From Fonsecaea monophora (lineage: Eukaryota; Ascomycota; Eurotiomycetes; Chaetothyriales; Herpotrichiellaceae): a stretch of 64,000 bases of DNA. The stretch spans positions 124,001-188,000 of the forward strand of contig NW_019173991.1 of assembly GCF_001642475.1 (NCBI RefSeq). The letters run 5' to 3'. The position numbers and the translations under genes are program-made. Under the pieces are notes generated by a model. It ran no database searches, was not told the DNA's origin, and saw only the letters and a list, made by a program, of their open reading frames with translations. Positions 41,679 to 53,081 of this stretch are shown piece by piece (the stretch's first letter is position 1; each line of letters opens with the position of its first letter).

Positions 41679-42968
41679 GAGTCAAATCCACCGCATGTGT
41701 GCAGTTTCAGACGTTTTACTGCGAATCGTCCTTGCTCTAGACGATAAAACTTGGGATTGTCAAGAGGAGCCAACCATGCGAAGCTTTAGAGGCAAGAACT
41801 GCAATGGTGACGAAGTGTTTTATCACCGCCGATCGACTCTATAAAATAGCGAGGTCTTGTGGAGGATGTTATAGTGCGTGAGCCCACATATGTGGTCGAC
41901 CGCCTGTACAACATTTCAGCCTTTTCCTTGCCCGGAGAATCCGAGTGAAGAACGAGGAGGAGGCTCTCGAAAAAGTTGATGACTGAGCATATATGTACAT
42001 ATCAGATATAGAACCGACACCTATCTACAAAGAGGTATTTCGACATTCATTCACTCAGCCCTGGGGAGCCGCGTCGGTACTGGTATATGTAATGCGTCGT
42101 GTCGTCAAAAGCTGTGGGTCTTTTTAGTAGGTACTACCTAATTAGTGCTGGATACAGTACAGTACGATACATGGAATGGAGTATCCTCAAGTATGTACGC
42201 AGGCTTGGTAGGCAGCGGTCAGAGAACATTGCGTGAACGAGTACGAACGAGAACAAGTACAAGGAAAAGTACTGTAGGTACTCGGTACAGGGACAGATGT
42301 ACGAGGTACTAGGGGAGCGGCTAACCGGATCTGTACTCTATACTTGTACTTGGATTCTTGCATATCACACACACAGAAAAATACAAGTAGGTATAGAGGT
42401 GGGTCTGGACCTATACCGGCGGCCTTACCAAGTACACGCTTCCCAGGTGGAAGTATAGACCCGGAGCTTCACCGGGTACTTGTAGATAGATAGATGCAGA
42501 ATCAGAGGTGAAGAGTGCTGGTAGAATTAATGCAACGCTAATATATAAGGTGGAAGACCATTCATCCTCAAAGAGTATGCCGCCCCGTGCCGCTAGAGTA
42601 TCTCACGACAGATACCACCCCATAAGAATGCCGCAAGCTTCATGACAAGGCACCCATCCCCCCCTCCCCAACAAGATGCGATGTGATGTGATGCGATGCG
42701 ATGCTCTGAGCGAGACTCCCCATTCCCTAATTATTAGCCATCTTGAGCAGATATCTCAAGCAGATCCGCTTGCCCCGTCGTCATGTCGCGTCATGGCGCC
42801 GCCTCCTGATCTCAGAAAAGCAAAATCCATCCGCACAAAACGCCAGATGCACATCCCTTTTCCTTTTCTTTTCGGTTTGTTTATAGTGGTTCGTTACACA
42901 TTAAAGCAGTCTATTTTCCCCCGAGTCGCTTGCGTCTGTACGCTGTATGGTCGCGCTGGCAGATGCCC
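41679..42968. other. Intergenic, no gene recognised
   Basis: About 1.3 kb lie between the convergent HEM14 and chitin synthase genes. It is rich in short GTAC/TACC/TAGGTA motifs and includes a GATGY repeat. No gene was seen. Confidence 0.6.
42675..42704. repeat. (GATGC/T)6 microsatellite
   Basis: Six five-base units alternate between GATGC and GATGT in the 3' flank of the chitin synthase gene. A shorter GATGT run occurs near 52056-52073. Confidence 0.85.
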
Positions 42969-45900
42969 TCAATAGTCATGATAGGGCTCAAAAACTCCAT
43001 GGCTTGAGGCATAGTCGCTCGTGACCGTTGCTGCCTTTGCAGACGTGGGGCCGAGAGAATGCTGTGCCCATCCTGTGCCAGTGGCTTGTGCTCGACGTTC
43101 TATAGTGTATAACGTCAGGTCTTGTTCTGAAGCCAAGAACATGGCACATCAAAGGGGGTGAAACTTACCTCTCTCGAAATCTCCCCATCTTTTCATCAGG
43201 ATCTTTGAACTATCGAATTCACCTTCAGCTTCCCCGTGTCCGCCAGATTTCTTGGTCTCTCCATCAGTCTTCCTGGTGTCTCCCCAGCTGAAGTCGTCGA
43301 ACTTCCAATATGCGTAGGCCGGCAGAACAAAATTCCAGATCGGGAGAGAGAGCAGGTAGATACCCATCCATGCGACATATGACCAACTGTGCGCCGTCAT
43401 CACAATCAGCACGGCGGGAAGACCTAGAATGAGCCCCAGAAGAATAAGAGGAATGACCGGAACTGGTTTGGCCACGATGGAAATGATGATCAAATAGAAC
43501 GTAAATGCGATGGCCGCCGGTAATACAAGGGTACCGATCAACTCGATAAAGACAACAAATTGCATACTGAAGCAAAATGTACCGCAGAGGTCGCGTACAA
43601 GGACAAGTTCCATCAGATTGTGGACAGTAGAGTTGATCCAACGACGCCGTTGAGATAGAAGGACTTTGAACTGGTCCGGCACAGTCGTCTTGCACACTGC
43701 CTGAGGAACAAAGACTTGTTTGCGCTTGGGGAAGGTCTTGAGCATGAGTGTCGAAAGGTATCTGTCTTCGCCCAGCAGCAGAAGATTCTTTTTGTGCAGT
43801 GTATCGACGACGTTTTCCGAATAGTGCTCCACGATGTCGGGGTTAGCCAGAATTGGGACCCAGTAGTTCTGCCCGCCCTTGGGTGATTTGATCCGGTACA
43901 TGCAGAAACACCCAGGCAAGCAAGTGACACCGCCAAAGACAGATTCAAAGGATTTGGACAGATGATGCGAGATGAAGTATTCGAAGACCTGGATCCGTGA
44001 GACCCACGATTGCGTTTTGTTCGCGATCTTCGTTTCACCGCAGAGTCCCATGATTTCGGGATCCTTGACCATGGCGGAGACCATGTGTGTCAGACTGTCA
44101 GGATATACCTTTGTGTCGGCGTCGACCATGAGAACCATTTCGTAAAAGTCGGGTGACATGCCCGTCACTTTCCAGAGACCGTTGAACATTTCATACTCGA
44201 GTTCAGTCATGCGTTCATCAAACATGACCTTTTGGAGGAAGGACATCAAAATGATCTGACTGTCACGCTTGCCTCGGTTACCAGGCTTAGATTTGCCGGC
44301 TTCTTCAGGGGTTCCGCATTTGACAACCACTAACATGGGCACTCGTTGCTGCTTGGTCGGATCGATCTTCGAGTTCGGACCATAATCGTAGAACCCAGCG
44401 TAAACCTTGGCCATGTTGTGCCGTTTTGAGCCGCTGGATACAGCGACATATGAAAAGGCCTGCACGTCTTCAGGAAGAACGACAAAATCACCCATCATGC
44501 TGAGGACAATCTCTGGGGTTGACAAGTCGTTCCCTTTGCCCTTGATCAAACCATCACAGATCACCAAAATTGCTTTATGACTGTTAGGGTAGTCGGTCGT
44601 TGCAACAGAGTCCAGCGTGGTTCGCACACCATCTGCGTCTTCCGAGTATGCAGTGACCAAGCATATAACGTGAGCGAGAGGGAAGCCGAAGGGCTGCCAC
44701 TCAGGAGGTGGTTGAGGAACCACGTTCTCGTGAATGAAACCAACAGGCCCACCAGGTTCGAGGGAGTCCATCACAGCTGAGTACCGGGCTTCCTGACCTG
44801 ACAGGAGAAGGCTGGATCTGCTAGCACCAACGCTCATCCGAGAATTGACGTCCAGAGTGTTCTGACTACTGTTGAATCCGGTTTTGTAAAGGCCAGTTCC
44901 TGGCTGAATCAGTCGGGCATTGGAAGACTGACTGGTCATCGTGGTTGGAGGTGGGCGATTTGTTTTGGACAGACGCTCAACAGCATAAGGGCTGGTGAAA
45001 CGAGATGTCTGAGGGAACAACTGACTTCCACGTTTACTGGCCCGCGCATCGGAGCCGGAGATTGTACTTGCAGGATCAGTGATTTTTGGAGCCGGTCTGT
45101 AGATGTCGTCGGCCCAGTCCTCGATCTGCTTGGCCCTCTTTTTCGGATCGGATGTTTGCGAAGTCTTGGTGGCTGCAAACTTCCCAGCCAAAAACCATTG
45201 AAAGGCCAGGGCGAGGAAGAACTTGACCAACACGACGGCGAGGATAAACACCAACGAGACGTAAAGGACAACCTTTGATGCAATACACCCAACCGTCTCG
45301 GTATCAACCGAACCCACTTTTGCAATCTGGGCCAGACACTTGCCAACCTTTTTATCCGCGGCAGACTGTAACACATGGGTGATATCAGTTCCGCGAATTT
45401 CGGCACTTTCTCGCATGTCGTCAAACTGTTTTGGCCAGACCACTTGACTCTCGTTGAACCACCTCAACAAGTCCAGATCAATCACGGAACCCGAATACAC
45501 CACCAAATTTCGACTGGTGTTCTTGAGATCGTCCCAAGTGAAGAAGACTTCTCCCGCTTTTCTCAGGTTATAGAACGTATTTCTAGACTTGGCGGTAGTG
45601 TGACAAGCATAGCCCAGATAGTAGGGGTTGGTGAGGTTCGGCGGCGACGAGCCGTCCTGGTTGAAGGCGTTGCAAGGAAAATACCAAGCAAGATCTCCAT
45701 CGGCATCCGTAGGCACATCGGAACCGGGTGCGAGAGTGATGAGACCTTTGCACTCTCCATTGACTTTTTGAAACATGAAACTTCCGTCTTGACCACCATA
45801 CTTGTGCGGGAGGTCGTAGAGGACATTGCTGTCGAGAGGAACTCCCCGTGCTGCAGGGTGCATGGAACCATCAAGATTGTAAGCATCTCCGTGGAATATC

Positions 45901-46724
45901 ATGTAACCACGATCAACATGGTTGATCTTCAATCTCAGTCCCGGGGCCGGGCAGACTGCCCGGGTAAAGCCGAAAGTTAGGAAACCAACAAAGCCGGCAA
46001 TGAGCAAGATGATGCTGATCAAACCGACTTTCTCTCTCCAGGCTCGTTTCTGGGCCCTTCCTGGCATTCCGCAACAATGTAATATGAAGTTAGGAGCCCA
46101 GAAAGTGACCACGGCACAGTACACATTCCAAGCACTTGGAGGTTTGAGCTTTTCTATTTCTTTCAGCCGCCTCTTCTCTTCGGCCGTCATGTCGCGAGTG
46201 TCTTTTCTAACCAGTTTTCGAGGTTTTCTCTTTTTGCCGACAGGCTCAAGTTTCCCAGGTAGACGAGAAGTGGGTTGAGTCCCGAAGGGTTCGTCGGTTG
46301 GCATGTTGAGATTGGTGCTCTCAGAGCTCACCGTCCTCTGTTCCACCAACTCTTCCACCACAGGATCGTTCCCAGTGGTGGAGGGGAAGACCTCCATATT
46401 CTGCGCATGCTTGCGATAGTGGTAGTTGGGATGATCTCGGTCTATTCGACTGCGCTCGGGACGGATCAGGGATTTCTTGCGACCGAGATCACTCTGATTC
46501 ATAGGGTTTGACATGATGGGCTCCCAGTCTGCGGTTCTGGAGCTGGGTGAGGGAGGGTAGGGGTCGGCTCCAATGCGCTGAGCCGAGTATGGAGAGTTGC
46601 GTTGGACATTTGCTCCAGTCTCAAGATCGCGTAATCGTCGAGAAGGCGAGTCTCTGTAAGGAGAATGGGACTTTTCGCGAGTGGGCGAGGTAGCAGGCCG
46701 GGGCCTGAGAGGTGGTTCAGACAT
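42969..46724 (-). CDS. Class IV chitin synthase (Chs3 type)
   Basis: This plasma-membrane glycosyltransferase (GT2) makes chitin from UDP-GlcNAc. The model is complement(join(42969..43099, 43169..46724)), 1228 residues, with a 69 bp intron that adds a last exon ending PYHDY. After a disordered basic N-terminus come two membrane spans (about 200-255), a cytochrome-b5-like region (about 300-440), a third span (about 482-513), the catalytic domain with VDADTKVYPDSL, EDRYLSTLML and QRRRWINSTVHN (QRRRW at 1025-1029), and a C-terminal cluster of spans (about 1050-1140). There is no myosin head, so it is class IV rather than V or VII. The start at 46724 gives MSEPPLRPRP. It faces away from the Skt5-like gene, whose yeast relative activates Chs3. 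Confidence 0.95.
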
Positions 46725-49571
46725 GATCAGTTCTGCAGGGAGAAAGAATGTTAGTGGGTCGCCGGGGCACGCATCGATAATGTCATTGTGCCAATCCTCA
46801 ACATACATTTGCTGAGGTATAGTTGCTCTCCCTCATAGGAAATCTCGCAGTCTCGGCTTTTCCAGTGGAAGAATGAGCGTGGGTTGGAGACCAGCGCCTG
46901 CGCTGTATCTCTGAGCAAACTCTCAAGTGTGCGACGAGAGGCTCCAAAGTATAATGCGATCTATCGTGTATCGAATGGCTTTGCACAGACAGGATCTTTC
47001 GGTTGAGATTGCTCGTCACTTTTGCAGTTGGTTGTTGTCTGTTTGGGGGTGAAACAACGAATTGGTTGCCGAAGAAACTGCGCCTCGGATTGCGTTACTG
47101 ACCTAGGCGGAAAGACAAAGATGTACGGCTTGTTCGATTACAGAGATGGTCAAACGAGAGTGGTTGAGATGACCAGAGAATGTACATGTGCTAAAGGAAA
47201 CCGTTGATAGCGAGTGAGCAATACAGAAGGACAAACACAGCGACAGGTAGACACAAGAACTGGGTAACGACAAGACAAGGATCGGGGGAGGTTTGGCTGT
47301 GTCACTGTGTCGCCGTGTGCTTCGAGTGTGGAGAGGCCACAACAAACGATTCGTGGCTTGTCCGATGGAGTTCTATCCCAAGAGTCTGGATTGGCTACGT
47401 TGCGGGCCTAGCGCATCATACAGGAGAAACAAGAGGCCACCCTCCAGAGGCGAATAAAGATATCCTCCGAACCCAATTCAATGTTTTTTTGCTTCTGTTT
47501 TCCCGCCTTCTCCTGAGTCCCATAGTTGACGCGTACAAGCTGAGCTAGGGACCTCCTGAACCAGTGTTGTTTTTTTCTTTTAAAGAAATCGAGTTGCTTG
47601 TATCATTGTGTGCTTGTGACAGATTTTGACTTCCAAATGGTACTCCGAAAACAGGTTGATGGACAACAAAAGATTACCGGTTTGCGCAGTCCGTGGTGAG
47701 ATCTCGTCTGGTCCAACTGCGCATGTGAGAGGCTCGGTTGTGGCTAAGCAGCACACCAGTGATGCTCTCTCATCGAGTATTTTTAAACACTGGTGTCCCT
47801 TACATAGAGTTGCGCTTGTCTGGACAAATCAACCTATCACCATTGACCTTTGTTGAAACTACCACACCCATCAACTTGAGTAACTCGCCTCTGGTGTCGA
47901 TGCCGTAGGGATGGAATCGAGTTGAGCTAAGATAGGACGGCGGATCTGCACCTCGTATGGTAACGATGATTTGTGAGTAGATGTATACAAGTAGATGTAC
48001 GGGAGGATTGGACCACCTGAACAATGTCTCACTCTTCCGAGGGCAAAGAAACATGACTTGCCGTATAGAGGATGGATTCATGCTTGTACATACTTGGTAC
48101 ATGTTCGTGCTCCCCGATGTGATCGAATTCGGGCCTGCAGTCATCCGGAAAGGAACAAACTGGTGACTAGTACGTGCACAGCATCACTCATCTGACCACC
48201 CTTGCACGTTGTATTTGTGCCAGGCGATGCGGCGGCCAGCCTGAGTTTGGGGTGATTGTGTATTATTCAGTAGCATGGACTCGTACTAGGACAGTGTGTG
48301 CCGGATCATTTTGTTAGTTGGGTTTGTGGGCTTGCCGCGCCTTTCCGAAGCCAATTTTCAGTTTCGTTGCCCTGGACGTGGATCCCTTACCTAGCAGGGG
48401 AGTGTACTCATCTGAGTAGGTACAGTACAAGAGTCAGGGAATAATAATGAACCAGGTTTCTTCTCCAGGCGCCACATAGGCAGCCTCTTCCTTGGTAGGT
48501 ACCACACCACGCAGTCAGTAACTTGGAGGCGCCTACGAATCCCTCCAAGCTTGCATCACCTGCCAACACGTAATGGCGGGTGGGCCGACGAGAACCTCGG
48601 GCACGCCCGCACTTTAATTCGCCCCCCAATGGGCCACCCTTGCTCGACACTTTGGCAGCCATGGGAGCCTAGTCCCCTTGGATCTGGGTGAGAGCCAGGA
48701 AAGATCTCCTGCATGCTCCATTCTCCCTGCATACGTATGTGTGTGTACCGAGTATGCCAGACATGCATCTGCTTTGGTGCTACCCAGGGGACAAAACAAA
48801 TCCCAGTGGACGTCAAAGGGTCTCGGTTTTTGTTTGCAGGACAAAGTGTCCTCCTATTTTAGCCACGCAAAATAAAGACGCCGCCCACTGTCCGTCTGTT
48901 AGAAAAAGGGGAACGGACCCTCAATAATAGGAAAAGCGAGGGAGAATAGGCACGTCAAGTAGAAGGCAGTAGTCATTCCTAGTCTAGTAGTCGTCGAAGA
49001 GATGCCAGCAGTGGGGATGGCTAACTTGCTCTAGCCCTCTACCACCCTCGCTCCCTTACCAGCATCTCCTCCATCGAAATTCTTAGCCGTGGTCACACTC
49101 AATTCACTCACTGGCAAGCCTCTCGTCCCTCTCGTCCCTCCCGACCCTCCACCCTTCCTTTCCGAATTGTTTCGCTTCCTTGTTCGTACTGAGCCGTGCA
49201 TCTGTGCTTCATTCTGTCACTTTCCCGCTGCTGGGACGTCGTGTCGACCTCTGTTCATCTCGAAACAAGCATTCTCTTTTGGAGCCCGCGCCTCAAGCTG
49301 GTGGCGCTACATATAACACTACAGCATTCCTTCTAAGACCTCTTCAGCGCGGGCCCTCCAGGAGACCAAGCCCCCTGTTGCTTTCGTTTTTATTACGGTC
49401 GGGAAATTCACATTCCAGAGTCTCGCCAGCTGGCTCTTTTTTGACTCTGCAACCATCTGTTCAGTTGTCCGGCGAACGAAACTATTCTCCTTGAGCCAAC
49501 CCTCCCTCACTTCCCATTCCACGAATCTCCTCCAGATGTCGGTATTCTAGGACACTCTCCTCTGCGTCAAG
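46725..49571. promoter_or_regulatory. Long divergent intergenic region between chitin synthase and its putative activator
   Basis: These 2.85 kb separate two divergent start codons. The right end is a pyrimidine-rich leader that carries a four-codon upstream frame (49535-49549). No other gene is supported: frames inside are short, overlapping and without motifs. The length leaves room for shared enhancers, long leaders or non-coding transcripts. Confidence 0.5.
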
Positions 49572-51725
49572 ATGGCTGAACTAGCGAGCCACCCTCTCCC
49601 TCCGACTCCCCCACCTGCCATCTACTCTCCTCCTCTGCGAAGCGAGAGTCCTCGGATCATGGAACCTATGGAAGAGCGGGGAAATGTACATATGTCTACA
49701 TTCAAGCAAGGTAGTTCTCAGTCGAGACAGATGAGCTATCCTTCGATATCCATGTCTCCAGCGGACACAAGACCAACAGACGATGTGCACGCTCTCGCAG
49801 ATGCTGCTGCCGGAGTGCAAATTCATCCTCCCGAAACCGCCATGTCCAGAACTCCTGATCCTGTGGCACCAAATAGGACACTGACTCCTCAGCCGTCCTT
49901 GCACCTCGATCCCAATAGGCTCTCACCGACACCTCAGGCAATGTTTCGAGGACGACCTGGAGATGGTGAGCCAGTGGTCGCTGACCATCGAAGAGTTTCC
50001 TCGGAAAATTTGTCTTCGAGGGACGGCATCGAATTGACACCGTTTCAAAAGAAGAGCATGCGGCACGCGTCAACCTCTGCCATTGAGTCAGACATCCCTG
50101 CTGCCACTTCGGAGCCATTACGGTATCACCACCAGTGGGCAGAGGATGCCGAAATGTCAGCGTTGAATAAGCGAGCCTCGAGGTTAACCGTTGCCACTGA
50201 CGGTTCTGGAGGAGACAGCGTTCGCAATAGCATCTATGGCAGAAGCATGCAAAGACCTGATTCGGGATTCTCGAGCACATCCGACTTCCGCGGGCGGACC
50301 AACTCACCACATGCCTCTCCCGCCGGTCGACCTGTCTCGCGCGGCTCTAGGTCACCCGACACTCGGCCACTCTCTTACGTCGATCTTCTGAATGTCCCAT
50401 ATCCCCAACCTGCGCCGAGCGGAGCAGAGAATCTGGTGAACTCAGGTCTCCGGTCGGTTGTCGGAGCCAATGCCTCATTGATGTCAACGAGGAAAACACT
50501 GGACATGTATCGAGCAAACGTTAAAAAGACCCAGGACCCTGCTGTGCAATACGAATTTGCAATTTTCATGATCAGCGCGGCGCAAGAAGAGGGTTTAGAG
50601 TCTGACACAGTATCGGATGCGGCACATTCTGAGAAATCTCATACATCGGTGCGCGAGGATCTCCTAAAGGAGGCAAAGCATATTCTGCAAAAACTGGCAG
50701 ACCGATCATACCCCTTTGCCCAGTACTACCTCGCAGACGGGTACGCTTCGGGGCTATTCAACAAGGGCAAAGAAGACTGGGAGCGTGCGTTCCCACTATT
50801 TCTGGCGGCATCTAAACACGGTCATGCCGAGGCCGGGTACCGCACGGCATTATGTTACGAGTTCGGTTGGGGCTCACGGGTGGACGCAGCAAAAGCGGTT
50901 CAGTTTTACCAACATGCTGCGAGCAAGAACCATCCCGGTGCCATGCTTCGGCTGGGACGAGCATGTCTGACGGGCGACATGGGGTTGACTAAGCGATATC
51001 GAGAAGGTGTGAGATGGCTGAAGCGGGCGGCAGAATCTGCCGATTTCCAGTACAACCAAGCTCCTTTTGACCTGGGATGCCTCCACGAGACAGGCTTCGG
51101 TCCAGATGTGTTCAAAGACGAGGCGTACGCTGCCCAACTATACACAAAAGCAGCCGATTTAGGGCACGTCGAAGCGAACTACCGACTCGGCGAAGCATAT
51201 GAATATGGACAGCTGAACTGCCCTCGAGACCCGGCTCTCAGCATCCATTTCTACACCGGAGCGGCTGAACGTGGCCATGCACTGTCACAAATGGCGCTGT
51301 GTGCATGGTACATGGTGGGCGTTCCTAACGTTCTGGAGAAAGACGAGGCCGAAGCTTATGAATGGGCCAAAAAAGCAGCTGAACAGGGCTTGGCCAAGGC
51401 GCAGTACACTGTTGGCTATTTCACTGAGATGGGCATTGGATGTCGCCGTGACCCGCTCGAGGCGAACGTCTGGTACGTTCGTGCGGCGGATCAAGGGGAA
51501 GAGAGGGCCAAACATCGCATTGCCGCCATCCGGGCAGCCGGCGCAGGAGCAGATCCTCTCACGGCGGCAGCTGGCAAGAAGACAGCGTTGACCACCAGTA
51601 AGAGCACGGGGAATATTGGACCTCAAGGTGAGAGAGTCTCTTTTTCCTTCGGCCACTGAAGACTTGCAACACTAACATGGATACTAGCAGAAGGAGAAAA
51701 GAAGAAGAAATTTGGGATCTTTTGA
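49572..51725 (+). CDS. Sel1-repeat chitin synthase activator (Chs4/Skt5 family)
   Basis: In yeast, Skt5/Chs4 binds and activates the Chs3 synthase and links it to the bud neck. The model is join(49572..51627, 51691..51725), 696 residues. About 1-340 is disordered, Ser/Pro-rich, with many SP and TP sites. About 370-655 holds tandem Sel1 repeats (A-x-Y-x-L-G-x-x-[YC]-E-x-G pattern: YYLADGYASG, YRTALCYEFGWG, FDLGCLHETGFG, YRLGEAYEYG, YTVGYFTEMGIG). The 63 bp intron ends in CTAGCAG, where either AG can be used, giving or omitting one Ala. The last exon supplies a Lys-rich end KKKKFGIF. A farnesylation CaaX box, present in yeast Skt5, is absent. Filamentous fungi have several Skt5-like paralogues, so which one this is stays open. 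Confidence 0.88.
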
Positions 51726-53081
51726 GATGGGACACAAACAAGCACCAGCATACCGTGGGGATCCACCAATATTTTGGGATATAATCCACATTATGGCTGG
51801 GAGACTGGTCATTCGCATCAACATGGGCCACTGCGTGGGCTGGCTCTGTACTGTGTCTAGGGGCAAAGCAGGCGAACGGCGTACCCCTGGATTGCTTGCT
51901 TTTTTACGGACCACGATCAGCCAATGTACGAGGGGAGAGAAAGAGAAAAGAGACTTTTTTTTTTTCAAATGAAGCGAAACGCGAGAGGGCAGACGCATGA
52001 TGTCGGCATTTTCAAAGCATAGCGAGGCTGGACACAAAACAAAAACTCAAAGAGAGATGTGATGTGATGTGATGGGTTAATCATGCATGGTCAGAAATCC
52101 CAAAAAAATGTCAGAGGGAATCATCACATCAGACAGAGAGAGGGAGAGCTGACGATGAAATAAAATTAATTGGATGGATATCTTCTCTGGACGGTGGGTG
52201 GAAAGATGGGCATTTGATGGGTATGAAACAGGTTATTACTGTGGCCATCTTTCATTCGAAGGATTATGGTGGTTGCTAATTGCTACTGCTACTTCAACAT
52301 CAACATGTGGAAGTGAAGACAAGAGAAGAATGACATGCATGACACGATATGATATGATAGACCAGCAAGACAGAGAATTGCCTGGTAGTTGTAGGCCAGC
52401 TCCGGTCAGCTCAGTCCAGCCCCTTCCGAGACAATGTGCCAATCAAAGGTCTCATAAAGACAAGAACAACTGATATAGATGTAGATGAAGATGCAGGCAG
52501 CGTCGCGGTCTTGGACTCGTACTCGTACTCGACACAGGCTTAAATAGTGTACGGGGATACCAGGGCACTATGGTGGAAGGTTATGTGTAGATAGGTATGA
52601 ACTTGCATATTAATACAAATATCGCTTATGTAAACAGTCACATGACAGGCCCATGGGGTCTCAGATTAACATGTCCGAGACATCACATGCGCATGCCCTT
52701 CAGAGATCACCCATTTCTGGGTAACAAGAATAATCAATCAATCATCCTTCCTTCCTTCCTTTGTCCGAGTTCCGGATTGAAAACGCCATTTTCTGCAAAT
52801 GCAGCTCGCTTTTGTCCTGATCTGGGCTGATCTGATCTGACTTGAGAGGCTGACGTGACCTCAGCCTAAGCTGAGTCAACGCTCACACTTCTCTTCCTTC
52901 TATGCCCTGCCTCTCCCATGCGCCTCCACCCAGGAAAAGGGGGTGACAGAATTTCCCAGCAAAAAGAAAAAGAAGCAATCGGCAATGTCGCTTTGAAACC
53001 CCCCTTTTTTTGCTCGAACAAAATTTCTATCAGGTATGGTCTTTTGATGAAGAGGACCCCGGGTGTTCAAGCCCGAATTCT
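51726..53081. other. Intergenic, no gene recognised
   Basis: About 1.4 kb lie between the convergent Skt5-like and MFS genes. It contains A/T tracts, a GATGT run and the transposon-end-like sequence noted separately. No gene was seen. Confidence 0.6.
52926..52957 (+). repeat. Possible remnant of the transposon terminal repeat
   Basis: CACCCAGG, four extra bases, then GGGGGTGACAGAATT match the left end of the Tc1/mariner-type element at 35938 over at least 15 contiguous bases. No matching inverted partner was found nearby. It could be a solo end, a degraded miniature copy, or chance. Confidence 0.5.
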
